This document shows positions 36,150-42,250 of a stretch of 64,000 nucleotides of DNA, in pieces. Origin of the DNA: Nonlabens agnitus (GTDB lineage Bacteria; Bacteroidota; Bacteroidia; Flavobacteriales; Flavobacteriaceae); assembly GCF_002994045.1 (NCBI RefSeq), contig NZ_MQUC01000003.1, positions 782,501 to 846,500 on the forward strand. The letters are read 5' to 3'. The notes under the pieces were generated by a model that was given only the letters and a program-made list of their open reading frames with translations, made no database searches and was not told the DNA's origin. The position numbers and the translations under genes are program-made. Each line of letters begins with the position of its first letter. Within the stretch, counting starts at the first letter, position 1.

Positions 36150-39100
36150 CTAACTATTTTCTACAATAGCTATCTCTTCCTCAGTCAACCCATACAGTTC
36201 ATAGACCATTTGATCAATTTGCTTCTCGGTTTGCTGGATTTGGGTTTGAAGTTCTTGGGCCTCTTTCTTTTTGACCTCAAAGGCCTCCATCCAGTCCATC
36301 TCGTCCAGCTTTGTTAATGCCGGAATCTCTGATTGATTTTCTTTGCTCCTGATCTTATTGGTGGCTTTTATGGCTTTGTTGAGTTCTTTTAGGAAGTCGG
36401 CAAACGTAATTTCGTGCCAATTTCTCATGGTTCTTGATAGGTTTGTGAGGTTGAGCTTTATTTTAAAATATTGAACAAACTTATCAATTATGGTGTCAAA
36501 TTGTAATTTTGAATTTTGCGCATTTTGTACATGATGTCTCAGTTCCAAATTTTCAATGTTTTCTGGTATTGGAAGATTATATACATACTGCCGTTTCCAT
36601 CTCAAGAAACCTCCTCTTATTTCAGAACTAATTTCGCTAAAAATGAAGCTAATGAGTTTGGAATTCAATACTCCTAACAATTCTTGAGAATCTGAACCAA
36701 TTATGAAGCTCGTCATGTCAAAATATGTGTTTTCGTGATCAATTGTAAATCTACCTTCAGTCGCAATTTCTGGATACACGATTTTTGGCTTTTCAAATTC
36801 ATTATAATAATCACAAGCTCGAAGCTCCCACCAATAGTTCCCTTGATCACTTCGTTTCTTTGCTCTTTCTTTATATGGCTCAAGATGATTAGTTACTATT
36901 GGATAATTCGCTTCTAACCAATTCCAAGCTTGAAATTCGTCGATAAATTCACCTTGTTTATTAGTCCATTTACTAGGTATTGCGATAATATATTTATTGA
37001 TGGTTGGTTTACCGTACCGAGACAAATCTCTACCTACTCCATAAGGTTTTACAATAGCTGTGTAATCAACGGAACTTGACTGTAGTGATTTATAAAAAGT
37101 TTCTTCTACAATGAATGCATCATTGAGGCCAGTCTTCAAGCCGACAAACATTTTGCCTTGAATAAAGTCTTTTAAGCTTCCAAACTTTTCAGTCAATTTA
37201 GAAACGATTTTCGCAACACTTTCATCTGCTAATGACCATGCATCACTACTCAAATAATCTTTGTTTACAATTTGAGTGTTTTGGTCAACATATTGATCAA
37301 GACTTGCAAATTCCAAATTATCAACTTCAATACCTATAAATTTTTTACGATCCGATTCGCCACCTACTGTGAGAATGCATGGATAAGCAGTAGCATCAGA
37401 AAATACAGGTAAATCTTTGAAATCAATTATCTCAACTATATTTTGACTTATTAACCAATTCCTGAGCTCCTTACCATAATTGGATCTCATCCATTTGTTG
37501 GCAACTATTATACTGAAAAGTCCATTTGGTTTGATTAAGTCTGATATCCCTTTTTCAATAAAATAAGTATATAAATCAGCTGTACTGTTATAGCACTTGA
37601 AATTCTTACTCAAGTATGGCTTGATATCAGTAAAAAGCTCTTGTCTGACATAAGGCGGATTCCCAATCACGACATCAAATCCTTCTCGTGAAAACACTTT
37701 CGCGAAAGCGGTCTCCCATTTAAAGGCTTTATCGCCTGCAACCGCTTTGCTATCGATCAAGCTGTTGCCGCATTTGATATTGCTGCTCAAATCATTGAGT
37801 TTGCGACGTGGCTGTGCGGTACGCAACCATAGCGACAGTTTTGCGATCTCTACACTTTCTTCATTGAGGTCAACGCCATAGATGTTGTTTTCTAGTATGG
37901 TGTTCTCGATATCTGGAAAGGCAAAACCACCGTGGTATTTTGCAGACAGCTCATCCAGGTAGTTGTGCTCGCGTATGAGGAACTCCAGCGCCTGATTGAG
38001 AAAGGCCCCAGAGCCACAGGCAGGATCACAGATGGTGAGTTCCAGCAGCCAGTTGCGGTAGGTCTCCAGATCGCTGATTCCCTTTTTAGAGCGCGCCTTT
38101 GCGTTGCCGAATCGCTCGTCGGTAATCTTGAGCTCACGTTTCTTTTCTTCACACAGCTCGCCTACTGTGTTGTCCACGATGTATTTGGTGATGTATTTAG
38201 GCGTATAGAACACACCGTCCTTCTTGCGTTTACTGGTTTGTTTATCAAACTCGCCGCCCTCAATCTCTGCATTAACGCTCTCGATCTCATTCAGGGAATT
38301 TTCGAAAATATGCCCCAGGATATTGACATCTACCTGGCTTTCGAAATCATATCTAGATAGCTTTAAGGCATGCTTGTACAACAGCTCGCTATCAATCTCT
38401 AGCGCATCCAGAATGGAGTCTGGCTTGAAAAGCCCACCGTTGTAGGCATAGATCTCATCGTGGCCTTCCTTGCCCGCGCGTCCCTGATCCAGAAAATTGA
38501 AGTTGAGTTTGAAACGCTCGTAGAGCGTGACGTCCACATGCATGTCCACCAGCTTTTTCCAGTCGGTGATGATGGTATTGGTAAAGTTGGAAGGCAATAG
38601 CGATCGATCCTCTGCAAAAAAGATGAAGAGGAAGCGGTCGATGAGCTTTTGGGACTTCTTAAATAGTGTGAGTTTTACGTTCTTCTCCAAGCGTTGTAGG
38701 TCTTCATTGGTATCGACCTCTGCTTCGACAGGCTCAGCATGACTGTTGGCACCAGAAGTTGCTAATTTTGACTTTACCGTTTTGGAATTGCGTTTGACTA
38801 GGTCTCTGTAGAGTTCGCGCTTGAAAACGGAGTAATCTTTATAAAATGCTTTGGTGATTTCTTCTTCTTCAACGATGGACGCTTGCTTAATTTTGAGCGG
38901 TGCGTTTTGAAGCAACTTGTCTTTATGTAAGCACAGGTACAGTAGGTTAAACCGCTTTCGCGAAAGCGTAAACAAATCAAACTCTTCAAACTCTGTTGCA
39001 TCATTGATGTAAAAGCGAAGTTTCTCAAAGTTGGACGTAATGATATACACGCAGCCGGTCTGGTAGTTCTTGTAATCAAAAGCTTGCTTGCGTATGCTCT

Positions 39101-39434
39101 CCAGATCCTTTGTATTCATTCCCTTCAATTCAATCACTGCCAGTGCGTTGCCCTCCTTAAGAATCGCGCCGTCTGCCTTGCGTGCATTGGTCTGGTTTTT
39201 AAATTCGGTCGTTAGGTTTGAATTGGGATTAGGAAAGAGCGTGTAGCCTAGAATGTTGACAAAGAGCTCGTGCAAGAAGGTCGCCTGGTACTGTTCTTCA
39301 TTGGCCGTTCTAATGTTGGTCTGTATGGTGGTATTCCAAAAGTACTTTTGGAATTTCTTATAGGCTTTGTCAACAGTAGTCTCGTCAAGTTGCGCTAGAT
39401 GTGATTTAAGTACAGAAGTCTGGAATAATGCCAT
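36150..39434 (-). CDS. Type IIG restriction enzyme / N6-adenine methyltransferase
   Basis: A 1094-residue single-chain restriction-modification enzyme. The N-terminal nuclease has Asp88 in RKADGAIL and Glu102-x-Lys104 in AVIELKG. The methylase core has motif I DPACGSGAF at about 469 and motif IV NPPY at about 591. A TaqI/Eco57I-like specificity domain occupies about 760-1000, and a coiled tail ends at 1094. It methylates adenine at its site and cuts unmethylated DNA. Two copies of the palindrome family are inside: 37695-37710 reads TAFAKVF just before motif IV, and 38953-38968 reads TLSRKR in the N-terminal linker. Codons in the 38-39 kb part look more GC-rich than in the 36-37.6 kb part, suggesting a recombined specificity half. 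Confidence 0.92.
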   Translation of the reverse strand: MALFQTSVLKSHLAQLDETTVDKAYKKFQKYFWNTTIQTNIRTANEEQYQATFLHELFVNILGYTLFPNPNSNLTTEFKNQTNARKADGAILKEGNALAVIELKGMNTKDLESIRKQAFDYKNYQTGCVYIITSNFEKLRFYINDATEFEEFDLFTLSRKRFNLLYLCLHKDKLLQNAPLKIKQASIVEEEEITKAFYKDYSVFKRELYRDLVKRNSKTVKSKLATSGANSHAEPVEAEVDTNEDLQRLEKNVKLTLFKKSQKLIDRFLFIFFAEDRSLLPSNFTNTIITDWKKLVDMHVDVTLYERFKLNFNFLDQGRAGKEGHDEIYAYNGGLFKPDSILDALEIDSELLYKHALKLSRYDFESQVDVNILGHIFENSLNEIESVNAEIEGGEFDKQTSKRKKDGVFYTPKYITKYIVDNTVGELCEEKKRELKITDERFGNAKARSKKGISDLETYRNWLLELTICDPACGSGAFLNQALEFLIREHNYLDELSAKYHGGFAFPDIENTILENNIYGVDLNEESVEIAKLSLWLRTAQPRRKLNDLSSNIKCGNSLIDSKAVAGDKAFKWETAFAKVFSREGFDVVIGNPPYVRQELFTDIKPYLSKNFKCYNSTADLYTYFIEKGISDLIKPNGLFSIIVANKWMRSNYGKELRNWLISQNIVEIIDFKDLPVFSDATAYPCILTVGGESDRKKFIGIEVDNLEFASLDQYVDQNTQIVNKDYLSSDAWSLADESVAKIVSKLTEKFGSLKDFIQGKMFVGLKTGLNDAFIVEETFYKSLQSSSVDYTAIVKPYGVGRDLSRYGKPTINKYIIAIPSKWTNKQGEFIDEFQAWNWLEANYPIVTNHLEPYKERAKKRSDQGNYWWELRACDYYNEFEKPKIVYPEIATEGRFTIDHENTYFDMTSFIIGSDSQELLGVLNSKLISFIFSEISSEIRGGFLRWKRQYVYNLPIPENIENLELRHHVQNAQNSKLQFDTIIDKFVQYFKIKLNLTNLSRTMRNWHEITFADFLKELNKAIKATNKIRSKENQSEIPALTKLDEMDWMEAFEVKKKEAQELQTQIQQTEKQIDQMVYELYGLTEEEIAIVENS
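37695..37710. repeat. Palindrome copy in the type IIG gene, read as AFAKV
   Basis: CACTTTCGCGAAAGCG matches 14 of the 16 palindrome bases. It is read on the minus strand as Ala-Phe-Ala-Lys-Val, about 16 residues before the NPPY motif. Confidence 0.75.
38953..38968. repeat. Palindrome copy in the type IIG gene, read as LSRKR
   Basis: Perfect CGCTTTCGCGAAAGCG. On the minus strand it is read as Thr-Leu-Ser-Arg-Lys-Arg, a different frame from the AFAKV copy in the same gene. Confidence 0.88.
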
Positions 39435-39574
39435 TAAATAGGAAAGAATATGGCACTAAGTTAGTCATAAGGTTTGGGTTGGAATGGCAGTGTTTAGGAT
39501 TTGGACTACAAAGTTTTCATTGGGTTTTGAACAACTAAAATTTATTAAGAATCTGTATTTAAGATACATAACCG

Positions 39575-39624
39575 AATGTAGTTTTCTAGATTGCTGTATT
39601 TCTAGTTTTCTAGAAAACTACATT
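39575..39624. repeat. 16-bp perfect inverted repeat at edge of the plasmid-like element
   Basis: AATGTAGTTTTCTAGA (39575-39590) is the exact complement of 39609-39624, with an 18-base spacer. The right arm, with the bases before it, can also fold on itself (AGTTTTCTAGAAAACT), so two structures compete. It lies downstream of the minus-strand genes of the element and before the type IIG gene. It may be a terminator or a recombination site. Confidence 0.6.
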
Positions 39625-39646
39625 AAATGTAAAAGTGTTATATGCT

Positions 39647-39910
39647 TTATAAATCTGGAAATAGCTTGTTTTCTGGGTTATATGGATTTGCCCTTTTAGC
39701 TTCCTGTATAGCTTTATCATCTACAAAATCAATCAATGCTCGATCATTATTGTGATTCTTCAAGATATCATTAGGATCTGTTCTTGGACCGTCGTAGTCG
39801 TGTATAATGCATACTTGCTCATAAGTATAGGGTTTACCGTTTTTTGGATTGAAATAGCATTCGCTTAAGTTAATTGATTTCTCAGGAGCGATTTTCTTGT
39901 TAATGTGCAT
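39647..39910 (-). CDS. Unknown small protein (87 aa)
   Basis: No family recognised. It is soluble and charged, with a Tyr- and Asp-rich centre (PYTYEQVCIIHDYDGPRTDP) and a C-terminal DKAIQEAKRANPYNPE. The gene starts at the ATG at 39910, three bases after the stop of the GIY-YIG-like gene, so the two are probably translated from one mRNA. It is the last gene on the left side of the plasmid-like element. Conservation could not be checked, but the tight spacing supports a real gene. Confidence 0.55.
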   Translation of the reverse strand: MHINKKIAPEKSINLSECYFNPKNGKPYTYEQVCIIHDYDGPRTDPNDILKNHNNDRALIDFVDDKAIQEAKRANPYNPENKLFPDL

Positions 39911-39913
39911 AAT

Positions 39914-40519
39914 TTATATTTTATAATAGTTATTGTAACCTTCAATTGTAAAATCTTCCTTACGGTCAATACCGAGCTCGACCGCATATTTATATAATGC
40001 AAGGTTGAGTAAATCAGCGTATTGGATGTTATTCTTTTTGCAATAGGCACTTACATCATTTTTAAGAATAGGAGAAACCCCTTTAATTTGCTTATCAACG
40101 GGAAAGTAGTGTTTAGGAATTTTGCCTTTAGAGTATCTACCACAAATATCGAGACCCGTATAGACTTTAAAGTCAAAGCCGTAATTTTTTTGATCTTTAA
40201 TCCATTGCACTATACGCTTAGTACAGGAATTCTTTCTGAATTCATGCATGCCAGAGAAGTCCACATCTTGCCTCCAATTCAATGCAAATTCTTTTGTAAT
40301 TGCGAGAAGATTTCGTTCTAGAAGTCTAATGTTAGATTTATTGTGATTCGTTATTATTAGCGACTTCTGAGGGTCTACGGTAAAACCACTAGAGGCTTTA
40401 ATCGTTTTGATTCTTTGCCTGATGTTAGCGGTAATTCCGATTTTTACATATTCTCTTCCATTGATATGTAAAATATATAATAGTGTATTCATATTTGGCG
40501 ATTTATGAGGTGACTTCAT
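39914..40519 (-). CDS. GIY-YIG/T5orf172-like nuclease-domain protein
   Basis: A 201-residue protein. Residues about 13-35 (LLYILHINGREYVKIGITAN then IRQRIKTIK) follow the pattern of GIY-YIG or T5orf172 domains: a YIL strand, a KIGIT strand and an arginine helix. A glutamate in LLERNLLA fits the metal-binding helix. The C-terminal 60 residues (VSPILKNDVSAYCKKNNIQYADLLNLALYKYAVEL) are helical and resemble a ribbon-helix-helix or short DNA-binding tail. An alternative start is the ATG nine codons in (MNTLLYI). Such nucleases occur on plasmids and phages as homing or maintenance functions; its own role is unknown. Confidence 0.65.
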   Translation of the reverse strand: MKSPHKSPNMNTLLYILHINGREYVKIGITANIRQRIKTIKASSGFTVDPQKSLIITNHNKSNIRLLERNLLAITKEFALNWRQDVDFSGMHEFRKNSCTKRIVQWIKDQKNYGFDFKVYTGLDICGRYSKGKIPKHYFPVDKQIKGVSPILKNDVSAYCKKNNIQYADLLNLALYKYAVELGIDRKEDFTIEGYNNYYKI

Positions 40520-40597
40520 AAATCAAAAGCAAGAAGCGTGGAACTGAACTAGAGACCTCTAGGTATCGCCAAACACCTTTCCTTCCATCATAGAACA

Positions 40598-40617
40598 GCC
40601 CACGCCATGGCATGGGC
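40598..40617. repeat. Near-perfect 20-bp palindrome with flanking CAGC/GCTG
   Basis: GCCCACGCCATGGCATGGGC can pair along its whole length with only wobble positions, and CAGC before and GCTG after extend the stem with a bulge. It stands between the GIY-YIG-like and RHH-like genes of the element. GC-rich against its surroundings, it could be a single-strand-origin-type hairpin, a partition site or a protein site. Confidence 0.5.
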
Positions 40618-40727
40618 GCTGAACATTGATGTGGAGGAAATTTAAATTTTGGCGATTTTAAAGGTCCAATCAAGCTAAACGCTTACAATATGTATTTTAT
40701 TAATCGATCTTATCGACGACTATAAAA

Positions 40728-40979
40728 TTAATCATTGCTTTTGAGATATAAGGTTATACTCTTGTTTATAATATTTTTAATTGTTTCATCTTCCTTTAAG
40801 GCTTGCAGCTTCAGTCTTTTCATCAAGCCCTTATCCATATAGCAAGATAATTGTACCTCCTCACCGTATTTGTTCCTTTTTAATTGAGACGACTTAATAG
40901 GTACCACTTTTTGTTGAACGGTAGGAGGTTTTTCTTTTTTTATCATGTCCATCCATTCACTCATTTCATTTTTGTCCAT
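40728..40979 (-). CDS. Small RHH-like partner of ParA
   Basis: An 83-residue protein whose last 35 residues (EVQLSCYMDKGLMKRLKLQA then LKEDETIKNIINKSITLYLK) look like a ribbon-helix-helix DNA-binding domain. The N-terminal half is flexible and lysine/proline-rich. It follows the parA gene on the same strand by about 70 bases. In many plasmids a small RHH protein binds the centromere site and stimulates ParA; that is the likely role. The AT-rich gap to the GIY-YIG gene, with its GC-rich palindrome at 40598, could contain the centromere. Confidence 0.65.
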   Translation of the reverse strand: MDKNEMSEWMDMIKKEKPPTVQQKVVPIKSSQLKRNKYGEEVQLSCYMDKGLMKRLKLQALKEDETIKNIINKSITLYLKSND

Positions 40980-41047
40980 TTGTTAAGTTTAATAGATTTA
41001 AAGTATTGTAGAGATCTAGTTATGTAGTTAATTATATTTCTTTTATT

Positions 41048-41647
41048 CTACAATTGTAATAGCTCTGAAAGTATCTCGCGCGTCAGGTCATCAATTTGAT
41101 TTTTAGCTTTTTGATCCTTGCCTAAACCAGCGCATAGAATTGATCTCGTGTAAGAAACCAGATCGCTTATATGAGTGTTAGCCACCTTGACGTTTAATTT
41201 ATTTAGCTCAATTAGTACATCTAAAGTCAATGTTGTGTTAGGCTTGACCATACTTAAAACGATTAATGTGTTTTCTAGGCGTCGTCTCTCTTCAATCATA
41301 AGTATCGTACTGTTAATAGCCATTAGATCTAAGATTCCAGCCTTAGTAGGAACAACGATTAGATCAGCAACACTTATTAATTGAGGCAATGAACTTGACA
41401 AGTAAGGAGGTGTGTCTATAAAGATAAAGTCGTAACCTAGAGAGCTTATTGAATCCAAATCTGCTGGACTTTCTAATATGTCCATCGTTGTTCTCGTTGA
41501 TTGCAATTGCATCAAACTGCCTTGGGCATCAAAATCAATAATGGCGACTTTGGCATTATCCGCAAGGTTAAGTGCCAGATTGAAAGTCAGGGTAGATTTA
41601 CCTACGCCTCCCTTCTGATGTGTGATAAGGATAATATTAGTCTTCAT
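41048..41647 (-). CDS. parA: ParA-family partition ATPase
   Basis: A 199-residue ATPase with the deviant Walker A KGGVGKST near the N-terminus (ILITHQKGGVGKSTLTFNLA), Walker A' DFDAQGS and Walker B FIFIDTPPYLSS. This is the small ParA/Soj type that partitions plasmids or positions cargo by nucleoid binding. I use the ATG at 41647 because it puts the Walker A motif at the usual distance from the start. Upstream codons are open to 41716 but overlap the preceding gene by 80 bases. Even so it overlaps that gene by 11 bases. A ParA inside a chromosomally integrated element implies that the element also exists as an episome at times. Confidence 0.9.
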   Translation of the reverse strand: MKTNIILITHQKGGVGKSTLTFNLALNLADNAKVAIIDFDAQGSLMQLQSTRTTMDILESPADLDSISSLGYDFIFIDTPPYLSSSLPQLISVADLIVVPTKAGILDLMAINSTILMIEERRRLENTLIVLSMVKPNTTLTLDVLIELNKLNVKVANTHISDLVSYTRSILCAGLGKDQKAKNQIDDLTREILSELLQL

Positions 41648-42248
41648 AGAGTTCATTGAGTTTGACGTTGTAGAAAGCTTCAATTTCCTCTTTGGTTTCT
41701 TTTTTACCTCGTTCATAGGACTTAGTGTTCATGTGATTAGTGAAATATATCTGTGACACGAGAATTATCAACAGTAATACAGTCGATATAAAATGATAAA
41801 TACCGTACCATTTCAATCTATCTTGAATGATATTGAAATTCTTAACTAACAGCTGCTTTCTATCATCTGCATTCAGATAAGCGGCTAAACTTTTGCTCAA
41901 ATGATAGTTTTTCTTAAGCAATTGTTTCATCTCAAGTTGATCTTCCTTTCCTGCGATTAAATGTTGAGAATTCTTATTAGCATTTAATAATGCATTAATC
42001 TCTTGAAAATTCACTTTGCATTCTTTCCTTATATCAGCTTGTATATTTTTATCGAATATTCTCAAGTTATTTATTATCCCATTTGAATAACTTTTCAAAA
42101 GAATATCTACATTATCCATGATATCATCATTGGTTACACTAGGAACCTGTGCTTGGTGTATTTGAATCTCCTCTATTTTTTTATGAAGAAGATCTATTTT
42201 ATCTACCATGATGTCTTGGCCTGTTTCTAACTTGTTTTGTTTTGCCAT
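41637..42248 (-). CDS. Membrane-anchored coiled-coil protein of the mobilization operon
   Basis: A 203-residue protein with a long helical N-terminal region (about 15-150, including VDKIDLLHKKIEEIQIHQAQ), one strong membrane helix at about 154-172 (FISTVLLLIILVSQIYF) and a short charged tail (KSYERGKKETKEEIEAFYNV). No family recognised. Its position between the relaxase (2-base gap) and parA (11-base overlap) suggests a role in bringing the relaxosome or replicon to the membrane, as do other mobilization accessory proteins. This is inferred from neighbours only. Confidence 0.7.
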   Translation of the reverse strand: MAKQNKLETGQDIMVDKIDLLHKKIEEIQIHQAQVPSVTNDDIMDNVDILLKSYSNGIINNLRIFDKNIQADIRKECKVNFQEINALLNANKNSQHLIAGKEDQLEMKQLLKKNYHLSKSLAAYLNADDRKQLLVKNFNIIQDRLKWYGIYHFISTVLLLIILVSQIYFTNHMNTKSYERGKKETKEEIEAFYNVKLNELYED

Positions 42249-42250
42249 AA

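Noticed and set aside
37932..38360. A 142-codon open frame on the plus strand opposite the type IIG gene
   Set aside because: It lies wholly inside a well-supported gene with clear methylase motifs on the other strand; its sequence has no domain character.
41648..41716. Longer ParA with start at 41716
   Set aside because: It adds a basic 23-residue tail and an 80-base overlap with the upstream gene; the ATG at 41647 fits the family.
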